39,903 bases of DNA, taken from the NCBI GenBank assembly GCA_946625225.1, contig CAMOTA010000014.1:1-39903 (forward strand), read 5' to 3'. A model generated the notes under the pieces. The model saw only the letters and a list, made by a program, of their open reading frames with translations. It did not search any database and had not been told where the DNA came from. A program made the position numbers and the translations under genes. Shown here one piece after another: positions 8,428 to 16,664 of the stretch. The stretch comes from UBA9715 sp003452695 (GTDB lineage: Bacteria; Actinomycetota; Coriobacteriia; Coriobacteriales; Eggerthellaceae). The stretch's first letter is position 1; every line of letters begins with the position of its first letter.

Positions 8428-8529
8428 AACGGGAAAGAACTACGGATTGGCCCAATGCGCCCGAAATCCCCTTCGGCAACAATCAGAAGCACAGGTTGTT
8501 GAACGCGAGCCAAGGGAGATGATGACGTC

Positions 8530-10629
8530 ATGGACATGAAGCAATGGGTGAAGGACCAGATAGCGGCCCCGGTGAAGAAAGCCTTGCCGGTGCTCACCTT
8601 TCCCGCGGCCGAAAAGATGGGCGTGACGACCAAGGAGCTTATCTATTCGCCCGACCTGCAGGCCGAAGCCATGATGTACATCCACGACCACACCGACATG
8701 GCCGCCGTGCTGGCCTTCATGGACCTGTCGGTGGAAGCCGAGGCCTTCGGCAGCACCATCCGCTACAGCGACAACGAGGTGCCGACCGTCATCGGTTCGA
8801 TCGTCGACGAGGACAGCAACGTCGATTTGCTGGAAGTCCCCGACCCGCGCGAAGGTCGCACGGGCGTGTGCATCGAAGGCGTGCGCAAGGTGGCCGAACG
8901 CGTAAGCGACAAGCCCGTCATCGCGGGCAACATCGGCCCGTTCTCGCTGGCAGGACGCCTGATGGATGTGAACGAGGTCATGTTCTTGTGCTACGACGAG
9001 CCCGATTTGGTGCACGCGGTGCTGAACAAGGTAACCGATTTCATCATCGCCTACACCAAGGAGCTGAAGGCCGCCGGCGCCGACGGCGTGATGATGGCCG
9101 AACCGCTGGCCGGCCTGCTCTCGCCCGACCTGACCGAGGAATTCTCGAACCCCTACGTGAAGCGCATCGTCGACGAGACGCAGGACGACGAGTTCATCGT
9201 CATCGTGCACAACTGCGGGTCCAGCGTGAAGAACACCATCGACAGCATAGTCGCCACTGGCGCCGCGGGCCTGCATCTGGGCAATGCGGTGGACATGGCC
9301 GAGATGATGCCGCATATTCCCGAAGACGTCGTGTGCTTCGGCAACGTCGACCCGGCGGCCCAGTTCTGCCATGGCACGGCCGAAAGCGTGTATGCGGCAA
9401 CGGTCGAGCTGCTGGAAGCCTGCTCGCAGTATCCCAACTTCATCGTATCCAGCGGTTGCGACATCCCGCAGCTCACGCCATGGGAAAACATCGAGGCGTT
9501 CTTCTCGGCTGTCGAGCACTTCTATGCCGATAGCGTCGACGAGGACACCACCGCGGCAGCGGCGGCGGCCAAGCCCGCGCCTACGACCATGACCTCGCGC
9601 GAGCGCTTCTTCGCGGCGCTGAGCCACGAACCAGTCGACCGCGTGCCGGTGCATCCCTTCGTCGCGGGCACGAACCGCATACTCACCGGCGCGACGTTCC
9701 CCGAGTGGGCTTCCAGCGCCGAGCTCATCGCCAAGGGCTATATCGAGATGGCCAAGATGTTCCCCGAAGAGGACTGTGTGCTGGTGGTCGTGGACTTCAC
9801 GGTGGAAGCCAGCGCCTGGGGCCAGCCGGTCATCTACAACCGCAACAACCCGGGACGTCCCGACGGAACGCGCCGCCTGGTGCCCACGGCCGACGATTAC
9901 GGCAACATCAAGCCGGTCGACGCGCTTGCCAGCGAACGCATGGTCATGCACCGCGATGCCTGCAAGATCGTGGTGGACGAGCTGGGGAACGAAAAGCCCG
10001 TGTTCGCCTACGTCATGGGGCCGCTGTCCACCCTTTCGCTCATGCGCGGGCAGCGCAAGATTCGCCGCGACTTCAGCGCGCATGCCGACGACATCCGCCA
10101 AGCCGTGGAAAACGTTACCGAGACCCTCGTTCAATTCGCAAACATGCTCATGGAAACGGGCATCGATGGCATTATGTGGGACACCTATTTCGCGGGATCG
10201 TCCAACATGACGCGCGAGCAATGGACGAACATCGAGCGCGATAGCGTGGCGCGCCTGGCCCAGGTCGTCATCGACAAGGGCGGCATCAACCTGGTGCACA
10301 GCTGCCAATCCGGCGCCTACTTCGACCTGCAGATAGAAGCCCTGCAGCCCGCTGCGATATCCTTCCTGCACCCGGCGTTCGGCTGCGACAGCCTGGCATC
10401 GACCAAACAGCAATACGGCGACAAGGTGGCGCTTATGGGCGCGGTCACGCCGTGGAACGCCGTGCACGGCACCGACCTGGAATGGGACCAGGAATGCAAG
10501 CAGGTCATCGAAGAGATCGGCGGCGATACCGGCTTCGTCCTGGCGCCGGGTTGCTTCTATCCGGCCAACGCCTCGCTCGGCCGCGTGAAGCGCATGATCG
10601 ACGTCGCCGTTTCCGCGACGCGCAAGTAG
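8530..10629 (+). CDS. Tandem fusion of two UroD/MtaA-family domains (putative corrinoid-linked methyltransferase)
   Basis: A 699-residue protein with two consecutive uroporphyrinogen decarboxylase-like domains (COG0407, which includes MtaA/MtbA zinc methyltransferases). Domain 1 spans about residues 15-335 and domain 2 about 353-697, joined by an Ala/Pro-rich linker near 340-352. Each keeps a His-x-Cys...Cys zinc-type motif: His227-Asn-Cys with Cys310 (SSGCDIP), and His590-Ser-Cys with Cys675 (APGCFYP). Family members are normally 330-370 residues, so this is a true duplication-fusion. The GAGAT region at 8516-8520 and ATG 8530 fit the start. The zinc motifs argue for methyl transfer from a corrinoid protein rather than porphyrin synthesis, but no corrinoid protein gene is in the window. 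Confidence 0.8.
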   Translation: MDMKQWVKDQIAAPVKKALPVLTFPAAEKMGVTTKELIYSPDLQAEAMMYIHDHTDMAAVLAFMDLSVEAEAFGSTIRYSDNEVPTVIGSIVDEDSNVDLLEVPDPREGRTGVCIEGVRKVAERVSDKPVIAGNIGPFSLAGRLMDVNEVMFLCYDEPDLVHAVLNKVTDFIIAYTKELKAAGADGVMMAEPLAGLLSPDLTEEFSNPYVKRIVDETQDDEFIVIVHNCGSSVKNTIDSIVATGAAGLHLGNAVDMAEMMPHIPEDVVCFGNVDPAAQFCHGTAESVYAATVELLEACSQYPNFIVSSGCDIPQLTPWENIEAFFSAVEHFYADSVDEDTTAAAAAAKPAPTTMTSRERFFAALSHEPVDRVPVHPFVAGTNRILTGATFPEWASSAELIAKGYIEMAKMFPEEDCVLVVVDFTVEASAWGQPVIYNRNNPGRPDGTRRLVPTADDYGNIKPVDALASERMVMHRDACKIVVDELGNEKPVFAYVMGPLSTLSLMRGQRKIRRDFSAHADDIRQAVENVTETLVQFANMLMETGIDGIMWDTYFAGSSNMTREQWTNIERDSVARLAQVVIDKGGINLVHSCQSGAYFDLQIEALQPAAISFLHPAFGCDSLASTKQQYGDKVALMGAVTPWNAVHGTDLEWDQECKQVIEEIGGDTGFVLAPGCFYPANASLGRVKRMIDVAVSATRK

Positions 10630-10665
10630 TCCTGCGCGCGATGCACGAATAACCCCCCTGCCAAC

Positions 10666-10696
10666 GGAGGGCTGCCCTCGCTACGGGCAGCCCTCC
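10666..10696 (+). terminator. Likely terminator of the UroD-fusion gene
   Basis: GGAGGGCTGCC (10666-10676) pairs perfectly with GGCAGCCCTCC (10686-10696) over 11 bp with a 9-nt loop. It lies 37 bp after the stop codon. The downstream stretch is only moderately T-rich, so the call rests on stem strength and position. Confidence 0.45.
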
Positions 10697-10703
10697 CTGC
10701 CTT

Positions 10704-10957
10704 CCACCCGCAACCCGCACTTCGTGGAGACGAGGCCGGGGTTACGGGTGGAATGGGCCACGAGAAAGCCGTTTTCGGCCCCCTGCGGGCACGAGACGGG
10801 GGTTGCGGGTGGAATCGCAAGTTATCGCCAAGGACCGAACAGGGGAAACGACGCCAGGGGCCTCCCGTGAAGTCGGAAATCCACCCGCAACCCCCGCCAT
10901 CGTTCGGCGGAAGGCCGGAAAAGCCGATCTGGTGGCCCCATTCACCCGCAACCCCCG
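10704..10957. repeat. Five copies of a 16-nt intergenic motif in both orientations
   Basis: The motif CCACCCGCAACCCCCG and near-copies occur at 10704-10718, 10881-10896 and 10942-10957 on the plus strand, and inverted at 10736-10751 and 10797-10812. Adjacent inverted copies can form hairpins (10704-10751). No gene is supported from 10630 to 11073; the remainder, between 10958 and 11073, holds an inverted repeat (GGGAGCGC with GCGCTCCC, near 11003-11047) and GTCTTGCAGCG twice, just downstream of the minus-strand CoA transferase stop. Confidence 0.6.
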
Positions 10958-11073
10958 CTTTGTGCCCGCAGGGGCCGGGCAGCGGGAAGCAACCCTTGCA
11001 AATGAGGGAGCGCCCCCTTCTACTGCCGTCTTGCAGCGGGGAGCGCTCCCTTCAACCTCTGTCTTGCAGCGCG

Positions 11074-12636
11074 CTACTTCTTCAGGATGCTGGGCAGCGC
11101 GTCCCATTCCTCCTGGAAAAGGGCCGGGTCCATTTCCTTAAGGTCGTCGGCGACCTTCGGCGTGAATCCCATGTGCGCAAGGATGTCGCGCTCCAGGTCG
11201 ATGCCGGGGGCGATTTCCACGATGGTCATCTCGCCATCGACGATCTGCAGCACGCAGCGTTCCGTTACGTACAAGATGGTCTGGTTGGCGCCGGCGTTCT
11301 TGCCCGAGAAGGTAATCTGCTGCACGCTGTCCACGAACTTCTCGGCCGTGCCCTCTTCCACGATGACCAGCTTGCCGTCGCGGATTTCCTCTACGCCCTT
11401 GGCCATGAACGTGCCCGCGAACACCACTTTCTTGGCGCTCTGGGTTATGTCGATGAAGCCGCCCGGGCCGGACAGCCGGTTGCCGAACTTCGACACGTTC
11501 ACGTTGCCGTCCTTGTCGGCCTCGGCCAGGCCGAGCACGGTAATGTCCAGGCCGCCGCCATCGATGAAGTCGAACATGGAATTGTGCAGGATGATGGCCT
11601 CGGCGTTGTAGTTGCTGCCGAAGTTGGGCAATGCCGCCGGCACGCCGCCGATGCCGCCCGCCTCGGCGGTGATGGTAATGTCTTCCAGGCACCCGCATTC
11701 GGCCACGACCGAGGCCACGTCGGCGGGAATGCCCACGCCCAGGTTGGCTATGGCGCCGGGAATCATCTCGGCCGCGCAGCGCCTGCAGATAACCTTTCGC
11801 GGCGACAGGTCCAGCACCGGCAGCTGGTCGAGCGGTTTTTTAATCTGGCCGCTGAAGGCGGGCTCGAAGTACACGCCCTCGGTCTGCCAGCAGCAGTCCT
11901 TGTCGGTGGCCTGCACCACGTAGTCCACCATGATGCCGGGAATGGCCACGTCCTTGGGGTTCAGCGTGCCCTTCTGTGCCAGGTACTCCACCTGCACGAT
12001 CACGATGCCGCCGCTGTTCTTGGCGGCCGACGCCACGGCCAGGCCCTCGTTCATCACGCTTTCGTGCGCAAACGATATGTTGCCGTTCTCGTCGGCCGTC
12101 GTGCCGCGCAGCAGCGCCACGTCCAGCGGGAAGCTCTTGTAGAACAGGTACTCCTCGCCTTGGAATTCGATGAGCTCGCAGGCGTCCTCGGTGGTCTCGG
12201 GGTTCATGCGCCCGCCCTCCACGCGCGGGTCCACGAACGTGCCCAGGCCCACCTTGGTGATGAGCCCGGGGCGGCCGGCGGCAATCTCGCGCCAGAGGTT
12301 CACGATTACGCCCTGCGGCAGGCAGTGGCATTTGATGTCGCCCGACTGCACCAGCTTGTTCAGTGCGAACGCCGACCCGATATGGGCGCCCGACCACTGG
12401 GTGACCAGCCCCGGGCCCGCCTCGCCGAGCACGGTTACGCCACGGGTCTTCCAGTCGCCCATGGCGCATCCCTGCTTCAAGTTGATGTTGCACGGATGGC
12501 CCGTCTCCTTGAAGTTGTCGCGTATGGCGCGCCCGACCTCCTCGGCCCAACCCGACAGGCCCATGCCCGCCAAGCCGACCGTCGCGCCATCGGGAATGAG
12601 CTTCGCCGCCTCCGCGGCCGTGATGAACTTCGCCAT
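11074..12636 (-). CDS. Family I acyl-CoA:carboxylate CoA-transferase (acetate/propionate CoA-transferase type)
   Basis: A 520-residue single-chain CoA transferase, like Clostridium propionicum Pct and E. coli YdiF, with fused alpha and beta halves. It moves CoA from one acyl-CoA to another carboxylate through a glutamyl-CoA intermediate. The N-terminal half starts with MAKFITAAEAAKLIPDGATV and has the glycine-rich AGMGLSGWAEE. In the C-terminal half ANLGVGIPADVASVVAE leads to Glu325 in TAEAGGIGGVP, the likely catalytic residue by position. The ATG at 12636 is preceded by GAAAGGCAG and begins at the family start; an upstream in-frame extension has no similarity. It lies 87 bp after the acyl-CoA dehydrogenase gene on the same strand, probably in one transcript. 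Confidence 0.87.
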   Translation of the reverse strand: MAKFITAAEAAKLIPDGATVGLAGMGLSGWAEEVGRAIRDNFKETGHPCNINLKQGCAMGDWKTRGVTVLGEAGPGLVTQWSGAHIGSAFALNKLVQSGDIKCHCLPQGVIVNLWREIAAGRPGLITKVGLGTFVDPRVEGGRMNPETTEDACELIEFQGEEYLFYKSFPLDVALLRGTTADENGNISFAHESVMNEGLAVASAAKNSGGIVIVQVEYLAQKGTLNPKDVAIPGIMVDYVVQATDKDCCWQTEGVYFEPAFSGQIKKPLDQLPVLDLSPRKVICRRCAAEMIPGAIANLGVGIPADVASVVAECGCLEDITITAEAGGIGGVPAALPNFGSNYNAEAIILHNSMFDFIDGGGLDITVLGLAEADKDGNVNVSKFGNRLSGPGGFIDITQSAKKVVFAGTFMAKGVEEIRDGKLVIVEEGTAEKFVDSVQQITFSGKNAGANQTILYVTERCVLQIVDGEMTIVEIAPGIDLERDILAHMGFTPKVADDLKEMDPALFQEEWDALPSILKK

Positions 12637-12723
12637 TATGCTGCCTTTCTCGAATGGTGGGTAAGACAACGGGGACGGAGGGTGTTGTCTCCTTCGCCCC
12701 CGCTGATGCATTGCGTGCGGATG

Positions 12724-13884
12724 CTACGAGCGTGCGTACTGCTTGGCCAGCTGGCGGCCTGCAATGTAGACCATGATCTCGTCGGTGCCGCCGGCAATCT
12801 GCATGCCGCGCAGGTCGGTCCAGATGCGCCCGATGCGCGTTTCGGTGGTGTAGCCCAGGCCGCCGAAGATCTGCATGGCCTGCGATGCCACCTCCACGCA
12901 CGCCTTCACGGCGTAGTACTTCAGCAGGGCCGAATCGATGCGCACCGATTCGTCGTTGTCCATCTTCCAGAGCGTCTTGTACAACATGTTGCGCGAGTTC
13001 TGCAGCGCGATTTCCATCTCGGTCAGCTTCAGCTGGATAAGCTGGTAATCGGCTATCGGGCGCCCGAACGTCTGGCGCTCGGTCACGTAGGCGGCGGCGT
13101 CGTCCATGGCGGCCTGCGCCGTGCCGATGCACTGCGCCACGATGAGGCAGCGCTCGGTCTCGAAGTTCTTCATGAGGTTGAAGAAGCCCTTGCCCGGCTC
13201 GCCGATGCGCATGTCCTCGGTGAGCACGACGTCGTCGAAGTACATCTCGCAGAACGCGGCCACCTTGTTGCCGATCTTGTGCAGCGGCGCGGTGGAGAGG
13301 CCGGGGGTGTCGCGCGGCACGATCCACATCGACATGCTGCGGTTCTCGCGCGCCGGGTCCTCGTCCTTGGCGATGACCAGCACGTTCGGGAACACTTCGC
13401 CCTGCGTTACCCAGGTCTTCTGGCCGCTCAGCTTGTAGGTGCCGTCTTCCTGCTTGCGGGTGACGCAGGTCATGGCCTGGTTGTCGGACCCCGCTGCCGG
13501 CTCGGAGAATCCCAGCGAGAAGATGGGCTGGCCGCTTTCCATGTAGTTTTCCATGGCTTCGGCAATTTGCTCGTCGGTGGCTCCGAAATCGATGAAGTCG
13601 CGCATGGCCAGCGCGTTGTTCAACGTGGGCAGCATGCAGCCGGAGTAATGCGCGAACTCCTCGGTCAGCAGGCCGAGCGTTACCAGGTCGGTGTCGATGC
13701 CCTCGTATTTCTCGGGGATGCCCATCAACCCGAAGCCGTTTTCCATCCAGGCGGAGGTCAGCTCTTCGCTCATCTGGTGGTTTTCGTACATCTCGCGGAT
13801 CTGCTCCTCGCTGGTGTAGCGCTCGCAGAACTCCTTTATGCTGTCGACGAGCAGCTCCTGTTCGTCCGTTAGGCGGAAGTCCAT
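12724..13884 (-). CDS. Acyl-CoA dehydrogenase (CaiA/Acr-like enoyl-CoA reductase or dehydrogenase)
   Basis: A 386-residue FAD-dependent acyl-CoA dehydrogenase, standard length. It begins MDFRLTDEQELLVDSIKEFC, similar in style to CaiA, and has FSLGFSEPAAGSDNQAM, KLSGQKTWVTQG (FAD-binding) and the closing AMQIFGGLGYTTETRIGRIW and AGGTDEIMVYIAGRQLA. The TDE segment is where some family members hold the catalytic glutamate. The start at 13884 is chosen for the GAAGGGACG upstream and the family N-terminus. In anaerobes such enzymes with ETF often work as enoyl-CoA reductases. Co-transcription with the CoA transferase and presence of an ETF cluster nearby support that, but substrate and direction are unknown. 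Confidence 0.88.
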   Translation of the reverse strand: MDFRLTDEQELLVDSIKEFCERYTSEEQIREMYENHQMSEELTSAWMENGFGLMGIPEKYEGIDTDLVTLGLLTEEFAHYSGCMLPTLNNALAMRDFIDFGATDEQIAEAMENYMESGQPIFSLGFSEPAAGSDNQAMTCVTRKQEDGTYKLSGQKTWVTQGEVFPNVLVIAKDEDPARENRSMSMWIVPRDTPGLSTAPLHKIGNKVAAFCEMYFDDVVLTEDMRIGEPGKGFFNLMKNFETERCLIVAQCIGTAQAAMDDAAAYVTERQTFGRPIADYQLIQLKLTEMEIALQNSRNMLYKTLWKMDNDESVRIDSALLKYYAVKACVEVASQAMQIFGGLGYTTETRIGRIWTDLRGMQIAGGTDEIMVYIAGRQLAKQYARS

Positions 13885-14307
13885 TTTCTCGTCCCTTCTC
13901 GTCAGGCTTCTGGCAGATTGCGGATAGGTTCTATCCAACTGCAAGTATATGATGCCCCGCCTGCGCTGCCTTCTGCGTCGTTGGTCAGATTCGGAAACTG
14001 CCCATGAAGCCTGGCGCAGGAGGCTGTCAAAAAGTTACTTTTCATGGCCCGGCCAGCGGTGGGGGCGGGGAGAGGGGATTCGGGCTTAGCTTCGGCTTTG
14101 CCTTAGTATTTATCGGGAACTCTATGTTAAACCACCGTTGACATCCCGCAGGTCAGTCGCGCGCACTGAATATAACGACCAGGCGGTTTTATTCACGTGA
14201 TCTTCCCGTCCCCGCCGCTGCCCCGGCCGCAGAAAAGTAACTGCGGGATGCGCGGGATGTGCGAGTGCCGCACAGCGCTCCATCGCCGCCTTTGCTATGA
14301 TGGGCGC
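13885..14307. other. Divergent intergenic region with one arm of a 58-bp dispersed inverted repeat
   Basis: The space separates the minus-strand acyl-CoA dehydrogenase and the plus-strand PAP2 gene, so it should hold two divergent promoters. Positions 14062-14119 match the reverse complement of 16835-16892 at about 49 of 58 positions (shared GGGGATTCGGG and GCTTCGGCT). A TTGACA at 14138-14143 and TATAAC at 14171-14176 are too far apart to be one promoter. GCGGGATG appears twice at about 14243-14259 and in reverse at 14142-14149. No gene is supported. Confidence 0.45.
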
Positions 14308-14802
14308 GTGGGATACGCGGAATGGTACGAACATATTTCAGCCCCTTTCCGGAGCGATGCTGCGCGCCGGGTCGTCGGCTTGCTGGACCGTGGGCTCGTG
14401 GCTCTAGTGGCGTGCGGCTACGGTGGGGCGCTCGCGTGGCTGGCGGTATGCCAGGATGCGCGCATCCTGCGTGCGGTGCTCGTGCCCCTGGCGACGTTTC
14501 TTCTGGTTACCGTTGTGCGCAAACTGCTGGATGCGCCGCGCCCCTACGAACAGTTCGACATCGACCCCATCATACGCAAAGATACCCGCGGCCTTTCCCT
14601 GCCGAGCCGCCATATTGCCAGCGCCGTCATCATCGCCTTCGCGCTTGCCTGGCTGAACCCGCTCTGGGGAGCCCTGGGCTTCGTCGCCTGCGCCGTCGTT
14701 GCCTTCACGCGCATCGTCGGCGGCGTGCATTTCCCGCGCGACGTAGCCGCCGCAGCCGTCCTGTCTGCGCTCTGCGGCCTTGTCGGCTTCTTCGTCCTGT
14801 AG
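14308..14802 (+). CDS. PAP2-family membrane phosphatase
   Basis: A protein of about 164 residues with the three phosphatidic acid phosphatase 2 motifs: K-x6-RP as KLLDAPRP (72-79), PSRH (99-102) and R-x5-H-x3-D as RIVGGVHFPRD (135-145). The His residues carry out phosphoryl transfer from a lipid phosphate such as undecaprenyl pyrophosphate or phosphatidic acid. About four hydrophobic segments flank the motifs (near 28-48, 55-70, 103-135 and 147-164). The GTG at 14308 gives the usual short cytoplasmic start (GYAEWYEHISAPF); an in-frame ATG further upstream cannot be excluded and the ribosome binding site is weak. It stands alone, with the L31 gene about 180 bp downstream. Confidence 0.8.
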   Translation: MGYAEWYEHISAPFRSDAARRVVGLLDRGLVALVACGYGGALAWLAVCQDARILRAVLVPLATFLLVTVVRKLLDAPRPYEQFDIDPIIRKDTRGLSLPSRHIASAVIIAFALAWLNPLWGALGFVACAVVAFTRIVGGVHFPRDVAAAAVLSALCGLVGFFVL

Positions 14803-14917
14803 CCTTCCCGGACTGCGCCCGGCAACCGTGTGCGACCGCCCGCCAAGTCATGGGCAGTTCTGCGATAGTCGCGCATTGTGAAGAAGTCGCGTAGCCCGCA
14901 GGGCAAATCGGGGGCTG

Positions 14918-14926
14918 TGCTATCAT
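14918..14926 (+). promoter_or_regulatory. Extended -10 promoter element for rpmE
   Basis: TGCTATCAT matches an extended -10 (TGnTATAAT with one change) and ends 55 bp before the rpmE start. No good -35 hexamer is found 16-18 bp upstream, which is tolerated for extended -10 promoters. Confidence 0.4.
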
Positions 14927-14981
14927 GCAAAGGCTTGTCTTGGCCTTGGTCGGAAACCAAGGCAGAAAGGGAGAACCAGAA

Positions 14982-15464
14982 ATGAAACAGGGAATTCATC
15001 CGGATTATATGGATTGCACGGTAACGTGCAGCTGCGGCAACACGTTCCAGACGCGTGCCACCAAGCCCGAGCTGCGCGTTGAAATCTGCAACGCTTGCCA
15101 CCCGTTCTACACGGGCCAGCAGAAGTTCGTGGACACCGGCGGACGCGTGCAGCGTTTCGCCGACAAGTTCGGCTCCGCAACCGACCTGGTTGCCGCCCGC
15201 GAGGCGGAGCGCAAGGCCAAGCGTGCCGCCGAAGTGGCCGCTGCCGAGGAGAAGCGCAAGGCCGAGCGCGAGGCCAAGGCCGCCGAGAAGGCGAAGCGCG
15301 CCGAGGAATTCGCCAAGAGGGCTGCCGAGAGGGCCGAGAAGGAAGCCGCCGAAGCCGCCAAGGCTGAAGCCGCTACCGAAGCCGCTGAAGTGGCCGAAGC
15401 CGCCGAGGCTGCTGCTGCCGAGGTTGCCGCCGAAGAGGCCCCTGCCGAAGAGGCTGCCGAATAG
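14982..15464 (+). CDS. rpmE: 50S ribosomal protein L31 with a long charged C-terminal extension
   Basis: Residues 1-64 are a canonical zinc-type L31: MKQGIHPDYMDCTVTCSCGN, then EICNACHPFYTGQQKFVDTG and GRVQRFADKFG. The cysteines in CSC and CNAC are the zinc ligands. L31 sits at the central protuberance and bridges the ribosomal subunits. The remaining 96 residues are almost only Ala, Glu, Lys and Arg in heptad-like runs (KAKRAAEVAAAEEKRKAERE) turning into an Ala/Glu-only acidic end; this predicts a long single helix or coiled coil. Usual L31 length is 66-90 residues, so the protein is about twice normal. ATG 14982 follows AGAAAGGGAG. A strong hairpin terminator follows at 15504. Confidence 0.92.
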   Translation: MKQGIHPDYMDCTVTCSCGNTFQTRATKPELRVEICNACHPFYTGQQKFVDTGGRVQRFADKFGSATDLVAAREAERKAKRAAEVAAAEEKRKAEREAKAAEKAKRAEEFAKRAAERAEKEAAEAAKAEAATEAAEVAEAAEAAAAEVAAEEAPAEEAAE

Positions 15465-15503
15465 GCGAAGCCCGCAGCGTTTCCACAAACGAGATAGTGC
15501 ATA

Positions 15504-15534
15504 GAAAGAGCCCGGTTCGCCCGGGCTCTTTCTC
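15504..15534 (+). terminator. Rho-independent terminator of rpmE
   Basis: AGAAAGAGCCCGG (15504-15516) pairs with CCGGGCTCTTTCT (15522-15534) over 13 bp around the loop TTCGC. The 3' arm and the bases after it are U-rich. It lies 40 bp after the rpmE stop. Confidence 0.75.
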
Positions 15535-15618
15535 TGTTCAGGTGCTCGATCTTCTCGTGGCCTGGCCAAGTATTCCTCGAATCATTATTTGCGATGTAAA
15601 ACGTCTCAAATCGCCTCA

Positions 15619-15764
15619 GTACGGAATTTGCCCTGAAAAACTCGTGGTTCACGGCATGAAAACGCCTTGTACGGAGCTCGAAAGGCAGAAACCTCACCGT
15701 TCATTGCAGGTTTCTGCCGTCATATTCCGTACAAAGCAGCTTTATGGCGGTTCGCGTTCCGTAC
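15619..15764. repeat. Nested palindrome between convergent genes
   Basis: Three inverted-repeat levels share nearly one centre: GTACGGAA (15619-15626) with TTCCGTAC (15757-15764); TTGTACGGA (15667-15675) with TCCGTACAA (15726-15734); and GGCAGAAACCT (15684-15694) with AGGTTTCTGCC (15708-15718). It lies between the rpmE terminator and the 3' end of the minus-strand methyltransferase gene. No gene is supported in 15465-15797. The region is more AT-rich than its neighbours, which suggests either a mobile palindromic unit or a remnant. Confidence 0.6.
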
Positions 15765-15797
15765 AACAGGCGTTTCTTCAGGATTTCGTGAATGCTC

Positions 15798-16664
15798 CTA
15801 TGAGATGCGCGGTTCCCAGGCGATGAACGCCCACGTCACTTTCCGGTCCTCGGACAGGTGGAAACCCCGTTCGTCCTGTATGAGGTTGTCGGTAAGCCAG
15901 CCGCGCATCCGCCCGGGAATCGCCGCCAGCTCGTCTTCGTCCACCAGCTCGCGCACGGCGTCGGTCACGATTTTCGCGAAGCCCGTGCAGGCGTCCTCGA
16001 AGCTTTCGTACAGTTCCATGCGCACGCTGGGGATGTATGCCACCTCGGGGTTGATGCCCGCAGCTGCCAATATGTTGAAGGCGTACAGGAAGTCGCGCCC
16101 GAGCCGCCTGTCCAAGCCGGCTGCCTGCAACAGCCGCTCGTCGGTGCGCGGCGACGGCCCGCAGGGCAGGGTGATGCACACGCGCCGGCGGGCGACCCGG
16201 TCAAGCTTCATCAGCGCAGCACGCAGGTCGTCGGTGGCAATGGAGCGCGATGCCAGCGCCACGTCCACGCTGTCGGGGCCTATTCCGCACGCATCCCAGT
16301 CATCGGCCCAGCCCATCAGGCGCGCCTCGACTCCCGAAACGCCTAGCGACTGCTGGTCGGCCCGCATGACGTCCAGCATTCCGCGCGAAAAGTCGCAGGC
16401 GATAACCCGGTTGCCCGCCTGCGCGAGCGGCGTTGCCAGCGCGCCCGTCCCGCAGCCCATGTCCAACACGGTCTCGCCGGGCATCACGCCGGCAAGATCC
16501 AGAAACATGCGCACGTAGCCTTCCTGGCTGCCGTGCTTCACGGGGAAGGTCTTGGCCTTCTCGTCCCACACGGCGGGGTCGTCGGCATGCTTGCGAGCCA
16601 CCTGAAGCCGCTTCCATTCCTCGTTCCAGTCGGTTGTCGTCAGCAACGATTCGTATTCGCCCAT
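15798..16664 (-). CDS. Class I SAM-dependent methyltransferase
   Basis: A 288-residue methyltransferase. Motif I, the SAM-binding loop, is VLDMGCGTGALA (66-77), followed by ACDFSRGMLDVMRAD as the acidic strand motif and SVDVALASRSIA as motif IV. The substrate cannot be predicted; small-molecule and cofactor methyltransferases of COG2226 share this layout. The C-terminal 100 residues (ELYESFEDACTGFAKIV) are a family-specific cap. The gene is alone on the minus strand, convergent with rpmE. The ATG at 16664 is the first in frame with the conserved part; upstream GAAGGCGGACGC is a weak ribosome binding site. Confidence 0.8.
   Translation of the reverse strand: MGEYESLLTTTDWNEEWKRLQVARKHADDPAVWDEKAKTFPVKHGSQEGYVRMFLDLAGVMPGETVLDMGCGTGALATPLAQAGNRVIACDFSRGMLDVMRADQQSLGVSGVEARLMGWADDWDACGIGPDSVDVALASRSIATDDLRAALMKLDRVARRRVCITLPCGPSPRTDERLLQAAGLDRRLGRDFLYAFNILAAAGINPEVAYIPSVRMELYESFEDACTGFAKIVTDAVRELVDEDELAAIPGRMRGWLTDNLIQDERGFHLSEDRKVTWAFIAWEPRIS

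Noticed and set aside
8440..10467. A 675-codon minus-strand open frame opposite the UroD-fusion gene
   Set aside because: Shadow of the real gene, which has zinc motifs and a ribosome binding site.
10753..13872. A 1039-codon open frame on the plus strand
   Set aside because: It is antisense to the CoA transferase and acyl-CoA dehydrogenase genes, whose products have clear family motifs; the open frame is a GC-rich shadow with His/Gly/Arg-rich translation.
14138..14176. TTGACA and TATAAC as a promoter for the PAP2 gene
   Set aside because: The gap is 27 bp, too long for a sigma-70 promoter.
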